From Mucilaginibacter sp. L196 (GTDB taxonomy: Bacteria; Bacteroidota; Bacteroidia; Sphingobacteriales; Sphingobacteriaceae): a DNA stretch of 47,122 bases. The notes beneath the pieces were generated by a model. The model was given only the letters and a program-made list of their open reading frames with translations, had not been told where the DNA came from and did not search any database. The stretch is taken from assembly GCF_009765905.1 (NCBI RefSeq), contig NZ_LMUO01000007.1, positions 20,043-67,164 of the forward strand. The letters run 5' to 3'. How positions within the stretch are numbered: position 1 is the first letter of the stretch; each line of letters begins with the position of its first letter. Both the position numbers and the translations under genes were made by a program. Below are positions 16,487 to 24,705 of the stretch, in pieces.

Positions 16487-17122
16487 TTATGATTTTTTTG
16501 ATGCCAGTTGGGACAGGTAGTAATGCCACAATAGCATGGTAGCTACTGTTCGGTAGGGTTGCCATTGGGCGGTAATTTCAATTATTTCTTCTTTACTGAT
16601 GCCAGTAGCTAAGCCTTTCACCCGTTTGAATGCGTTAACCGCGGCGAGGTCGCCGATAGGGAATATGTCTGCCCGTTGTAGTACGAACATGAGGTAAACA
16701 TCAATAGTCCAGTTACCTATGCCTTTCAGGGTGACGAGCCTGGCGCGGATTGCATCGTTGGGGAGGTATTCTAGTTCAGTAAGGTTGAGTTGGCCGCTTA
16801 ACATGGCCTCGGCTAAATATTTGATGTAGAGGGTTTTTTGCCGGCTGCAATAACAGGCCCGCATTTCTTCATCAGTAAGCAATAATAGGCGTGATGGGGT
16901 GAGTTCCTGTACACGTTCCTTGAGTTTATTTAATGCTGATAGTGCGGAAGCCAGCGAAACCTGCTGTTCCAAAATAATGTGTACCAGCGTCTCGAAGGTA
17001 TTGGGTCGCGACCACATTGGTGGGTAGCCATAAGCGGTGATAATTGCTGCTAGATCGACGTCCCTTGAAGCAAGCTGGTCACAAATAGTATGGAAATTGG
17101 ATTTGCTAAACTGTTCGCTCAT
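16487..17122 (-). CDS. DNA-3-methyladenine glycosylase II-like protein (HhH-GPD, AlkA type)
   Basis: 211 residues. This base-excision repair glycosylase removes alkylated purines from DNA. The helix-hairpin-helix is LVTLKGIGNWTIDVYLM (about 129-145), followed by the catalytic Asp158 in FPIGDLAAV, at the usual GPD-loop spacing. WSRPNTFETLVHIILEQQVS near residues 37-56 is another family block. It lacks the AlkA N-terminal extension and the Cys cluster of Nth/MutY, which fits the short AlkA-like subfamily. It is divergent from rarA, another genome-maintenance gene, across 65 bp. Confidence 0.9.
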   Translation of the reverse strand: MSEQFSKSNFHTICDQLASRDVDLAAIITAYGYPPMWSRPNTFETLVHIILEQQVSLASALSALNKLKERVQELTPSRLLLLTDEEMRACYCSRQKTLYIKYLAEAMLSGQLNLTELEYLPNDAIRARLVTLKGIGNWTIDVYLMFVLQRADIFPIGDLAAVNAFKRVKGLATGISKEEIIEITAQWQPYRTVATMLLWHYYLSQLASKKS

Positions 17123-17187
17123 ATAATTGTTATTTTAAAATTACTAATTTCTTTAGGATTTAACATTTAATTTCTGACTTTTACATT

Positions 17188-18468
17188 ATGACAAACCTGC
17201 CTCCTTTAGCCGAGCGTATGCGCCCCAAAAATCTGGATGATTATGTTGGGCAAAAACACCTTGTGGGTAAAGGCGCGGTTTTGCGAAAGGCTATCGAATC
17301 GGGTTCGCTGCCATCCATGATATTCTGGGGGCCGCCGGGAGTGGGGAAGACGACCTTAGCTTATATTATATCACAAACTTTATACCGGCCATTTTTCGCG
17401 CTTAGCGCCATTAACTCGGGGGTTAAGGATGTGCGCGAGGTTATAGAAAAAGCCGCGCTGCTAAAAGAAGAAGGCGAAATCCAACCCATTTTATTTATTG
17501 ATGAGATACACCGTTTCAGTAAATCACAACAGGATTCGTTACTGGGAGCAGTTGAGCGTGGCACGGTTACGTTGATTGGCGCTACTACCGAGAATCCATC
17601 ATTCGAAGTGATCTCGGCTTTGCTGTCGCGCTGCCAGGTTTATATTTTGCAACCGCTGGAAGAAGATGACCTGGTTAGTCTGCTGAAAAAGGCCATGAAG
17701 GAAGATGTGGTGCTGCGCGATAAAAAGATAGATATAAAGGAGGATGAGGCACTGCTGCGGCTATCCGGTGGCGATGCCCGCAAGCTGCTGAATATATTTG
17801 AGCTATTGGTAAATGCCTTTAAAGGCAAAAAGATAGAACTCACCAATGAAAATGTACTGGAGCATGTGCAGCAAAACATGGCGCTGTATGATAAAGGCGG
17901 CGAGCAGCATTATGATATTATATCGGCCTTCATCAAATCCATGCGTGGCAGCGACCCTAATGGTGCAGTTTATTGGCTGGCGCGGATGATAGTTGGGGGT
18001 GAGGACCCGCTATTTATTGCCCGGCGAATGCTGATACTAGCATCGGAGGATATTGGCAATGCTAATCCGAATGCATTGCTACTGGCGCAGGCTTGTTTTG
18101 AATCTGTAAATAAGATCGGTATGCCGGAATCACAGTTGATCCTGTCACAAACAGTTATTTATCTGGCAACATCGCCAAAAAGTAATTCGGCTACTACGGC
18201 TATTGGAGCGGCTATTGCTTTGGTAAAACAAACCGGGGATCTGCCTGTGCCACTACACCTGCGCAATGCCCCAACTAAATTGATGAAGAACATTGGTTAT
18301 GGCAAAGGCTACAAATATGCCCATAGCTTTGAGGGTAACTTTACCGATCTGGATTTTCTACCAGATGCCATCAAAGGCACTAAAATATACGACCCCGGTA
18401 ATAATGCCCGCGAGAATGAGGCTAAGGAAAAATTAAAGAAACTTTGGGGCGATAGGTATAAATATTAA
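17188..18468 (+). CDS. rarA: Replication-associated recombination protein A (RarA/MgsA)
   Basis: 426 residues. This AAA+ clamp-loader-like ATPase acts at stalled forks together with SSB. The N-terminus PLAERMRPKNLDDYVGQKHL is characteristic. Walker A is GPPGVGKTT (48-56), Walker B is ILFIDEIHRF (101-110), and sensor 1 is IGATTENPSF. SGGDARKLLN is the sensor 2 region. The C-terminal helical tetramerisation region contains GSDPNGAVYWLARMI and RRMLILASEDIGNANP. Length is typical. It is divergent from the AlkA-like gene and ends in repeat-containing DNA. Confidence 0.96.
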   Translation: MTNLPPLAERMRPKNLDDYVGQKHLVGKGAVLRKAIESGSLPSMIFWGPPGVGKTTLAYIISQTLYRPFFALSAINSGVKDVREVIEKAALLKEEGEIQPILFIDEIHRFSKSQQDSLLGAVERGTVTLIGATTENPSFEVISALLSRCQVYILQPLEEDDLVSLLKKAMKEDVVLRDKKIDIKEDEALLRLSGGDARKLLNIFELLVNAFKGKKIELTNENVLEHVQQNMALYDKGGEQHYDIISAFIKSMRGSDPNGAVYWLARMIVGGEDPLFIARRMLILASEDIGNANPNALLLAQACFESVNKIGMPESQLILSQTVIYLATSPKSNSATTAIGAAIALVKQTGDLPVPLHLRNAPTKLMKNIGYGKGYKYAHSFEGNFTDLDFLPDAIKGTKIYDPGNNARENEAKEKLKKLWGDRYKY

Positions 18469-18469
18469 G

Positions 18470-18494
18470 CCCCTTAACCCCCTGAAGGGGGAAT
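18470..18494. repeat. Short D-like GC hairpin
   Basis: CCCCTTAACCCCCTGAAGGGGG contains a CCCCC-TGAA-GGGGG stem-loop just after the rarA stop. It resembles a fragment of family D and could contribute to termination, although no T-run follows. Confidence 0.5.
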
Positions 18495-18514
18495 GTTAAA
18501 ATATTTAGCTAAGC

Positions 18515-18547
18515 AGACTTACGAAGTTTTAAAAACTTCGTAAGTCT
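18515..18547. repeat. Family C short palindrome, copy C3
   Basis: AGACTTACGAAGTTTT followed by AAAAACTTCGTAAGTCT is a C-type palindrome with a compensatory change in both arms relative to C1/C2 (ATTTACG...CGTAAAT becomes ACTTACG...CGTAAGT). This indicates that pairing is maintained. Confidence 0.8.
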
Positions 18548-18562
18548 AAATAAGACTTCTGA

Positions 18563-18570
18563 TATATTTG
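18563..18570 (+). promoter_or_regulatory. TAnnTTTG promoter element (TATATTTG), near-leaderless
   Basis: TATATTTG is followed by CACC and then the ATG at 18575. Initiation a few bases after the element would fall at or on the start codon. The same element with CAGC before ATG stands at nuoA. Confidence 0.55.
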
Positions 18571-18574
18571 CACC

Positions 18575-19072
18575 ATGTATTCTATCAGAACCGCAACCGT
18601 TGCCGACGTTGAAACTATCCGCCAATTAGCTCAGGAAATATGGTATGCTACCTATCTGTCTATCCTCTCGAAAGAACAGTTAGACTTTATGCTGACCGAG
18701 ATCTATTCAACTGAAAAGCTAACGCAGCAAATTGAAAATAACGAGCAAACTTTCATGCTGATTATTGAAGAAGAGCAGATTGTGGCCTTCGCGGCTTATT
18801 CGCCGCGCGAAGAGGATCCAGAGATATATAAACTACATAAATTATACTGCCTGCCTGCTACACAGGGCAAAGGCTATGGCAAATTATTGATTAATGAGGT
18901 TAGCAACAAAGTATTGGAAGCAGGTAAGCATTTGTTAGAGTTAAATGTAAATCGCCACAACAAGGCCCAAAGCTTTTACGAAAAAATGGGTTTTAAGGTG
19001 ATATATGAAGATGACATCGCCATTGGCCCTTATTGGATGAACGACTATATCATGCGTAAAGAGCTGGCTTAA
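18575..19072 (+). CDS. GNAT family N-acetyltransferase
   Basis: 165 residues, the usual GNAT length. Acetyl-CoA binding motif A is at about 86-105 (LYCLPATQGKGYGKLL, pyrophosphate loop Q97-GKGYG). Motif B follows with LNVNRHNKAQSFYEKMGF (about 123-140), in which the Tyr is a possible general acid. The opening MYSIRTATVADVETIRQL is the standard beta1-alpha1 of the fold. The target amine is unknown. It is convergent with metK and appears to be transcribed alone from the TATATTTG element just ahead. Confidence 0.92.
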   Translation: MYSIRTATVADVETIRQLAQEIWYATYLSILSKEQLDFMLTEIYSTEKLTQQIENNEQTFMLIIEEEQIVAFAAYSPREEDPEIYKLHKLYCLPATQGKGYGKLLINEVSNKVLEAGKHLLELNVNRHNKAQSFYEKMGFKVIYEDDIAIGPYWMNDYIMRKELA

Positions 19073-19082
19073 TATCTGTCAC

Positions 19083-19116
19083 AAAAAAAATAGCGATGAA
19101 TTTGCATCCATCGCTA
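19083..19116 (-). terminator. Intrinsic terminator of metK
   Basis: TAGCGATG (19091-19098) pairs with CATCGCTA (19109-19116) around a 10-nt loop. Read on the minus strand the stem is followed by eight Ts (A-run 19083-19090). It lies about 50 bp past the metK stop, with repeat D3 in between. It may also shorten GNAT transcripts from the other side, but no T-run follows there. Confidence 0.8.
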
Positions 19117-19130
19117 TCTATGTTATTAAA

Positions 19131-19165
19131 AAGTCTCCTCTACCGGGGGAGATTTAGAGGGGGCT
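19131..19165. repeat. Family D repeat, right half, copy D3
   Basis: AAGTCTCCTCTACCGGGGGA followed by GATTTAGAGGGGGCT is the same as the right arms of D4 and D5. The left arm is absent. It lies directly downstream of metK. Confidence 0.75.
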
Positions 19166-19168
19166 GTA

Positions 19169-20419
19169 TTACAACCCGAAAGCTGCTTTTACTTTATCTA
19201 CGTAATCTAATTTCTCCCAGGTAAATAATTCAACTTCTTTAGTAATCACATGCCCATCATGAGCAGTAAAGCTTTTGGTTACAATTTGGCTTGGTTTACC
19301 AAAGTGGCCGTAAGCTGCGGTTTCGCTATAAATAGGGTTGCGCAGTTTAAAGCGGGTTTCAATAGCATAAGGCGTCATGTTAAATATAGCCTCCACCTTT
19401 TTAGCGATCTCGCCATCATGTAAACTAACTTTGCTTGTACCGTAAGTATTTACATAAATACCCATTGGCTGTGCAACGCCTATCGCATAGGATACCTGTA
19501 CCAAAACCTCATCACAAACACCCGCAGCAACTAGGTTTTTGGCTATGTGGCGGGTTGCATATGCAGCAGAGCGGTCAACTTTTGAAGGGTCTTTACCCGA
19601 GAATGCACCACCACCGTGCGCGCCTTTACCACCGTAAGTGTCCACGATGATTTTACGGCCTGTTAAACCGGTATCGCCATGCGGCCCGCCGATAACAAAC
19701 TTGCCGGTAGGGTTAATGTGGTATTTAATATCATTGTTAAAAAAGTGAGCGTATTTAGGGTACTTCGCTTTTACACGAGGTATTAATATGCTGATGATGT
19801 CGCTGCTGATTTTAGCCAGCATTGCTTTTTCCTCATCAAAGTCATCATGTTGGGTTGATATAACAATCGCGTCGATACGTGTCGGTTTATTGTTATCATC
19901 ATACTCCAACGTAACCTGCGATTTCGCGTCCGGGCGTAAGTACTTTATTTCGCTGTTCTCACGGCGGATAGCGGCTAATTCAATTAATAAAGCATGCGCA
20001 ATATCTAAAGCCAAAGGCATATAATTATCAGTTTCTATGGTGGCATAGCCAAACATCATACCCTGGTCACCTGCACCTTGCTCTTCTTTCGCCTGGCGGT
20101 CAACACCCTGGTTAATATCCGGTGATTGCTCATGAATAGCAGATAACACACTGCACGAGCTGCCATCAAACATATATTCGCCTTTGGTATAACCAATTTT
20201 ATTGATCACCTCGCGGGCTATTTTTTGTACATCTAAATAAGCTTTTGATTTTACCTCGCCCGCCAAAAAAACCTGGCCGGTGGTAACTAAAGTTTCGCAG
20301 GCAACTTTTGAATCAGGATCGAAAGCTAAAAATTGATCAATCAGCGCGTCTGAAATTTGATCGGCAACTTTATCCGGATGTCCTTCCGACACGGATTCTG
20401 AAGTGAATAAATATGGCAT
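19169..20419 (-). CDS. metK: S-adenosylmethionine synthetase
   Basis: 416 residues. It makes S-adenosylmethionine from methionine and ATP, with release of phosphate and pyrophosphate. Signatures are [16 protein letters not shown] (about 13-28, His14 and Asp16 at the active site), [12 protein letters not shown] (about 115-126) and the P-loop-like [17 protein letters not shown]. The length is at the upper end of the bacterial range, with an insert around [24 protein letters not shown]. The ATG is followed at once by the conserved [16 protein letters not shown], so the start is secure. No SAM riboswitch fold is apparent in the 150 bp upstream. Monocistronic, with its own terminator. Confidence 0.97.
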   Translation of the reverse strand: MPYLFTSESVSEGHPDKVADQISDALIDQFLAFDPDSKVACETLVTTGQVFLAGEVKSKAYLDVQKIAREVINKIGYTKGEYMFDGSSCSVLSAIHEQSPDINQGVDRQAKEEQGAGDQGMMFGYATIETDNYMPLALDIAHALLIELAAIRRENSEIKYLRPDAKSQVTLEYDDNNKPTRIDAIVISTQHDDFDEEKAMLAKISSDIISILIPRVKAKYPKYAHFFNNDIKYHINPTGKFVIGGPHGDTGLTGRKIIVDTYGGKGAHGGGAFSGKDPSKVDRSAAYATRHIAKNLVAAGVCDEVLVQVSYAIGVAQPMGIYVNTYGTSKVSLHDGEIAKKVEAIFNMTPYAIETRFKLRNPIYSETAAYGHFGKPSQIVTKSFTAHDGHVITKEVELFTWEKLDYVDKVKAAFGL

Positions 20420-20617
20420 GTTTTTTTAAATAAACTTAAGAAATAGGATAAACGTAAATAATAAGCAGAGGGATTTAACTGGATAGCAGTAAAAAGAAGC
20501 AGGGTTTTAGCACTTTTTTACGTGGTTGCAATCCGGTCCCGATATATTCAGGACATTAAATCAGTCCACCGTTGGGTGGCAAAAATAAAACAATTTTTAC
20601 AAAGCCGAAAATACATT

Positions 20618-20625
20618 TACTTTTG
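20618..20625 (+). promoter_or_regulatory. TAnnTTTG promoter element (TACTTTTG)
   Basis: TACTTTTG matches the consensus exactly, 21 bp before the TTG at 20647. A transcript would start near 20630, which excludes the longer in-frame reading that begins at 20572. Confidence 0.55.
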
Positions 20626-20646
20626 CCGGCACTAAAATATATCTGG

Positions 20647-21540
20647 TTGAAAAGGAAAGCTTTATTTATTATAAACCCGGTAGCAGGAGGGAAGAAGAAA
20701 GATGATGTACCGGCTTTAATAGAAAAAAACCTGGATAGGGCTGTTTTTGAATACACCATTGTTTTTAGCGATGGCGTTAGGCATGCGCATACTATTGCAA
20801 AAGAAGCTATTGGTAAATTTGAGTTGGTGGTGGCCGTTGGTGGCGATGGTACTGTTAACGAGATCGCTTCGGCTATAACCGGTAGCAATGCCGTTATGGG
20901 CGTTTTGCCTTATGGGTCGGGTAATGGGCTTTCCAGGTTTTTAGGCATCCCGATGGATACGGAAGCTGCCATAAAAAACCTGAATAACTGGCATGTAGAA
21001 TCTATTGATTCGGCAATAGCTAACGGCGAATGGTTTTTTAATATGGCAGGGATGGGCTTCGATGCTCATATTGCCGAAGTTTTTTCGCATAAAGAGAAGC
21101 GGGGCTTTAGCACTTATGTTAAATCTGCTTTTCACGAGATTGCCAATTATAAAGCCGATACCTATTATATAGATATAGACGGAGCTAAAAGCCAGCACGA
21201 AGCCTTCATGCTCAGTTTTGCCAACTCATCCCAATATGGTAACAACGCGCATGTATCGCCCCATGCATCTGTTCAGGATGGGTTAATAGATGTTTGCGTG
21301 ATCAGACCATTCCCTTTATGGCGATTTATAGAGATGGGTATCCGTATGTTCACCAAAACATCCGAAGGCTCAAAATACGTATCAATTATGCGTGGCAAAA
21401 ACATTAAAGTACGGCGCGACAAACCCGGCCCAATGCACCTGGATGGTGAACCACGTATTGCCGGTACCGATATTGAAATAATTGTAGTTCCTTCTTCGTT
21501 AAAAATTATTGCAGGCGAATCATACAAACGCAATTCTTAG
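20647..21540 (+). CDS. Diacylglycerol/sphingosine kinase-like lipid kinase (YegS/DagK family)
   Basis: 297 residues from a TTG at 20647. The start KRKALFIINPVAGG is the usual N-terminus of this family. The catalytic nucleotide-binding motif GGDGTVNE (about 65-72) and PYGSGNGLSRFLGIP (about 88-102) are intact. A later beta-rich domain ends with LDGEP..GTDIEIIVVP. Members phosphorylate lipid hydroxyls such as diacylglycerol at the membrane; the actual lipid is not readable here. The preceding residues possible from 20572 look like non-coding translation and lie before the promoter. Divergent from metK. Confidence 0.9.
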   Translation: MKRKALFIINPVAGGKKKDDVPALIEKNLDRAVFEYTIVFSDGVRHAHTIAKEAIGKFELVVAVGGDGTVNEIASAITGSNAVMGVLPYGSGNGLSRFLGIPMDTEAAIKNLNNWHVESIDSAIANGEWFFNMAGMGFDAHIAEVFSHKEKRGFSTYVKSAFHEIANYKADTYYIDIDGAKSQHEAFMLSFANSSQYGNNAHVSPHASVQDGLIDVCVIRPFPLWRFIEMGIRMFTKTSEGSKYVSIMRGKNIKVRRDKPGPMHLDGEPRIAGTDIEIIVVPSSLKIIAGESYKRNS

Positions 21541-21547
21541 AGCCCAA

Positions 21548-21647
21548 GCGTCATTGCTGTAAGGTACGAAGCAATCTCTAAACTTTACAGAGAAGCCTTA
21601 ATGGTTCGTTCGTCCTATGTAGACATTGCTTCGTACCTCAATGACGC
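21548..21647. repeat. Family A palindromic repeat, copy A2 (diverged)
   Basis: Left arm GCGTCATTGCTGTAAGGTAC then GAAGCAATCTCTA; right arm AGACATTGCTTCGTACCTCA ending ATGACGC. The loop is ~45 bp. It lies downstream of the lipid kinase gene. Confidence 0.75.
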
Positions 21648-21690
21648 TCGGTTTACATAAAATGATAGTGGATAGAATTTAAATAGCTTT

Positions 21691-21732
21691 TTAAGCCGAA
21701 AACTTTTTTCTTTATCTTGCATCCCGGCTTAA
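21691..21732. promoter_or_regulatory. 8-bp dyad spanning the SUI1-gene promoter region
   Basis: TTAAGCCG (21691-21698) and CGGCTTAA (21725-21732) are perfect inverted partners. They flank a promoter-like TATCTTG at 21713-21719, 47 bp before the ATG. It could be an operator; a leader hairpin is equally possible. Confidence 0.35.
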
Positions 21733-21765
21733 GGCTTCGGACTTAACAATCAAAATCAGGAAATC

Positions 21766-22104
21766 ATGTCGAAAAAAAATAATTATACCGGGGTAATGTA
21801 TTCTACCGATCCCGATTTTCAATATCAGAAGGAGCATAGCGGATCAAACGAAGCTTTGCCACCACAGCAACAAAACCTTAAAGTTTTTCTGGATCGTAAA
21901 GGCGGCGGTAAATTAGTTAGCCGGGTAACGGGTTTTGTTGGCCCTGATAGCACGCTGCAAGAAATCGGAAAAAAACTAAAATCAAAATGTGGTGTTGGTG
22001 GTTCGGTAAAGGACGGGGAGATATTAATACAGGGGGATTTTAGAGATAAAATTGTGACTTTATTACAAACTGATGGCTTCAAAGTGAAGCAAGCGGGCGG
22101 ATAA
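21766..22104 (+). CDS. SUI1/eIF1-family translation factor (YciH-like)
   Basis: 112 residues. The C-terminal ~75 residues are a SUI1 domain: LVSRVTGF then [22 protein letters not shown] is the hallmark of the eIF1/YciH fold, which binds near the ribosomal P site. The N-terminal ~35 residues are polar and likely disordered. In bacteria the family is accessory and may influence start-site fidelity; its role here is unproven. Monocistronic by layout, with a long AT-rich gap downstream. Confidence 0.93.
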   Translation: MSKKNNYTGVMYSTDPDFQYQKEHSGSNEALPPQQQNLKVFLDRKGGGKLVSRVTGFVGPDSTLQEIGKKLKSKCGVGGSVKDGEILIQGDFRDKIVTLLQTDGFKVKQAGG

Positions 22105-22601
22105 GGCTGTTTTTGATAAATAAAAAAGATGAAAATTTAATGAAATCGACACAATTCAACACCTTTATTATCGTTATATAAGCCTAAAAATGATATTTAA
22201 ATAATATTAAACATAAGGGGAGAAAATAAAACTACGGCTACCTGAAACAGTTAATATTCTGTAAATATGTACGTTATTAGTGTTATTTGTAGGTTTACAT
22301 GCACTTAGACCAAATGATAGCATAATAGTTACATACTTTTTATAAATTATTTTTTGTTAATATTGAAAAAAATAGGTTGTATTGTAAAAAATAATGGTTC
22401 AACATACAATTTTATGGGGTTTAGGCGTTACTAACTCACCAATTATTGTTTTTGATGAGTACCTAAGATTAAAAAAATGCGGATAAAGCATAAAAGAGTT
22501 TTTTTATTTCATTAAAATTCTAATTTTGTTACCCGCTAAAAAACAAGCATTTAATTAACATATTTATATAAACACTGACTAAAAACTAAAATTTTAAAGT
22601 A
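22105..22601. other. Long AT-rich gap ahead of the exbB operon
   Basis: 497 bp of AT-rich sequence without a convincing ORF, RNA gene or any of the repeat families. The only clear signal is the promoter element at 22521-22528. The length suggests extra regulation of the operon, but I see no recognisable operator. Confidence 0.5.
22521..22528 (+). promoter_or_regulatory. TAnnTTTG promoter element (TAATTTTG) of the exbB operon
   Basis: Exact consensus match. Transcription would start near 22533, leaving a ~70 nt leader before exbB. No TTG is found at the expected -33 distance. Confidence 0.5.
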
Positions 22602-23432
22602 ATGGCAAATGTACCGTCAAAACCAACCGCTCCAGTAAAAGAAAGCTCAAGCTCATCGAGCATTTTTGCCACGTTGGCAATTCCAATTTGTTTAATCGTA
22701 TCAGTACTTGTTTACATTTTTTTCCTTGGTGATGCAAGTCACTTCAAAGGTGGTGATCCAACCAGTGATCCAGCCGACGTATTTGGTATCGTTCACAAAG
22801 GTGGTGTATTAGTACCCTTGGTAATGGGATACGTATTAATGGTTATCGTGTTTTCTATCGAGCGTTTTATTGTTATCGGTAAAGCAACAGGTACTAGCAG
22901 CATCGAAACTTTTGTTAGAAAAATACAAACGTTCCTTTCTGCAGGTAACATTGATGCAGCTTCTGCAGAGTGCGACAAACAAAAAGGTTCTGTTGCCAAT
23001 GTAATTAAAGCCGGTTTGAAAAAATACCGTGAAATGGAAACTGATGACACAATGGATATCGGTCAAAAAGCTTTAGCTATCCAAAAAGACATTGAAGAAG
23101 CAACTGCTTTGGAAATGCCAATGTTAGAGCAAAACTTAACTATCATCGCTACTTTGGTATCTATTGGTACATTAACAGGTTTGTTAGGTACGGTTGTAGG
23201 TATGATCAAGGCCTTCGCCGAGTTAGCAAACAACGGTGGTGGTACCAACACAGGTGCACTATCTGCAGCTATCTCTGAAGCATTGGTTAACACCGCTTTA
23301 GGTATCAGTACTTCAGCATTATCAATTGTAATGTACAACGTATTTACATCAAAAATTGATAATCTTACTTACGCAATTGACGAAACAGGATTCAGCATTG
23401 TACAAACGTATGCTGCATCACACAAAAAATAA
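22602..23432 (+). CDS. exbB: MotA/TolQ/ExbB proton channel protein
   Basis: 276 residues. This inner-membrane proton channel subunit energises TonB. Hydrophobic helices lie at about 22-44, 70-90, 173-205 and 215-245. The region TLVSIGTLTGLLGTVVGMIKAF (about 183-204) is the conserved TolQ/ExbB core helix with its Thr/Gly pattern. A cytoplasmic stretch (about 95-170) between membrane parts is typical. The Ser-rich N-terminus is low complexity. It is the first gene of an operon with two exbD genes, tonB, a small membrane protein, a PstS-like lipoprotein and a TPR protein. Confidence 0.94.
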   Translation: MANVPSKPTAPVKESSSSSSIFATLAIPICLIVSVLVYIFFLGDASHFKGGDPTSDPADVFGIVHKGGVLVPLVMGYVLMVIVFSIERFIVIGKATGTSSIETFVRKIQTFLSAGNIDAASAECDKQKGSVANVIKAGLKKYREMETDDTMDIGQKALAIQKDIEEATALEMPMLEQNLTIIATLVSIGTLTGLLGTVVGMIKAFAELANNGGGTNTGALSAAISEALVNTALGISTSALSIVMYNVFTSKIDNLTYAIDETGFSIVQTYAASHKK

Positions 23433-23450
23433 ATAAGGTACAGTTTATTT

Positions 23451-23484
23451 TATATCCCGGCTGTACAATTACTGCCGGGGTATA
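23451..23484 (+). promoter_or_regulatory. Intra-operon stem-loop between exbB and exbD
   Basis: TATATCCCGGC (23451-23461) pairs with GCCGGGGTATA (23474-23484) around a 12-nt loop, with 10 Watson-Crick pairs and one G-U. No T-run follows, so it does not look like a simple terminator. It may stabilise the upstream exbB message or attenuate the downstream genes. Confidence 0.55.
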
Positions 23485-23522
23485 AGTGAATTATATATTT
23501 ACTCATTTTAATAAAATAGATT

Positions 23523-24131
23523 ATGCCCAGAGTAAAAGTCGCGAGGAAGAGTACGGCAATTGACATGACGGCAATGTGCGACGTAGCTTTTCTTTTGCTT
23601 ACCTTTTTTATACTATCAGCAAAACCTAAAACACAAGACCCGGCGCAGATACAAATACCTGCTGCTACCGTAATAGGCCCTATACCCGAAGTTGATTTTT
23701 CAACTATCAGCATAGGCCAGGGAAAAGTGTTTTTTAATGTTGAAGGTGATGATGTACGTAAAAAAACATTAGAAATAATGGGAGATAAGTACAAAATAGC
23801 CTTCACGCCCGACGAAAAGAACACCTTTGCAGGTGTAGAATCATTTGGTGTGCCAATTAGCCAGCTTAAAACATTTCTGGCTTTGGATCCCAAACAAAGA
23901 GGAACAATAGCACAACCTGGTATACCAGTTGATACAACTAATACCAATGAGTTATATGATTGGGTTCACTCTGCACGTTTGGCCGACAAGTACTTGCATG
24001 ATAAAGATCTGAAAATAGGAATTAAAGGCAACAGCGAGGAAAATTTCCCTACTGTAGCTAAAGTAATTTCTACTTTACAGAAACAAAAAGTCGACAGATT
24101 TAATTTGATAACCTCGTTAAAATCGAAATAA
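23523..24131 (+). CDS. exbD: ExbD/TolR-family protein (first copy)
   Basis: 202 residues. The N-terminal MPRVKVARKSTAIDMTAMCD leads into the single membrane helix (about 17-35). Asp20 is in the position of the essential proton-carrying Asp of ExbD. A periplasmic domain follows, with an insert around 90-150 that makes this copy longer than classical ExbD (~140). It partners ExbB and TonB. It ends 3 bp before the second exbD, so the two are translationally coupled. Confidence 0.92.
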   Translation: MPRVKVARKSTAIDMTAMCDVAFLLLTFFILSAKPKTQDPAQIQIPAATVIGPIPEVDFSTISIGQGKVFFNVEGDDVRKKTLEIMGDKYKIAFTPDEKNTFAGVESFGVPISQLKTFLALDPKQRGTIAQPGIPVDTTNTNELYDWVHSARLADKYLHDKDLKIGIKGNSEENFPTVAKVISTLQKQKVDRFNLITSLKSK

Positions 24132-24134
24132 GAA

Positions 24135-24671
24135 ATGGCAGAATTAGATACCTCCGGCGGGGGTAAACATAAGGGTGGCAAGGTAAGAACCAAAAAGAAA
24201 GCAACACGCGTGGATTTAACAGCGATGGTGGATTTGGCTTTCCTTTTGATCACCTTCTTCATCCTTACTACTACCCTAAACAAGCCGAAAGCTATGGAGT
24301 TGATCATGCCTGATAAGGATGATAAAAACACCCAAATGCCTGTTCCGGAATCAAGAACAATGACCCTATTATTGGGTGATAATAATAAATTGGAATGGTT
24401 TGTAGGAGAGCCGGGTAAAACCCAACCTGCGGTTATTGGATATGGCAAAGAAGATTTGCGTAAAGTATTGGTTGATCAAAACAACCTTATAAAGCAAAGC
24501 CATGGTGGCCAACCAATGATTGTTGTGGTAAAACCAAGTGCTCAAAGTACCTATAAAAATGTTGTTACCGTAATGGATGAACTAAATATAACAGGTATTG
24601 AGCAACGTGCAATAGTTGATATTACACCGGTTGAGCTTGCATTGTTAAAAAGGGACAACCTTTATAAATAG
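24135..24671 (+). CDS. exbD: ExbD/TolR-family protein (second copy)
   Basis: 178 residues. The cytoplasmic head is Lys/Gly-rich; the helix at about 30-48 begins DLTAMVDLAFLLITFFIL, with Asp33 as the predicted proton-relay residue. The periplasmic part (about 50-178) differs in sequence from the first copy, so this is an old paralogue and not a recent duplication. Two non-identical ExbD proteins in one operon is a pattern known in Bacteroidota; the division of labour is unclear. Confidence 0.92.
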   Translation: MAELDTSGGGKHKGGKVRTKKKATRVDLTAMVDLAFLLITFFILTTTLNKPKAMELIMPDKDDKNTQMPVPESRTMTLLLGDNNKLEWFVGEPGKTQPAVIGYGKEDLRKVLVDQNNLIKQSHGGQPMIVVVKPSAQSTYKNVVTVMDELNITGIEQRAIVDITPVELALLKRDNLYK

Positions 24672-24705
24672 CATTATTGATAAATTATTTTTAAAAGCCT
24701 GAAAG

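Noticed and set aside
20420..20646. Possible SAM riboswitch ahead of metK
   Set aside because: No SAM-I, SAM-II or SAM-IV-like conserved core or multi-stem arrangement could be recognised on the minus strand.
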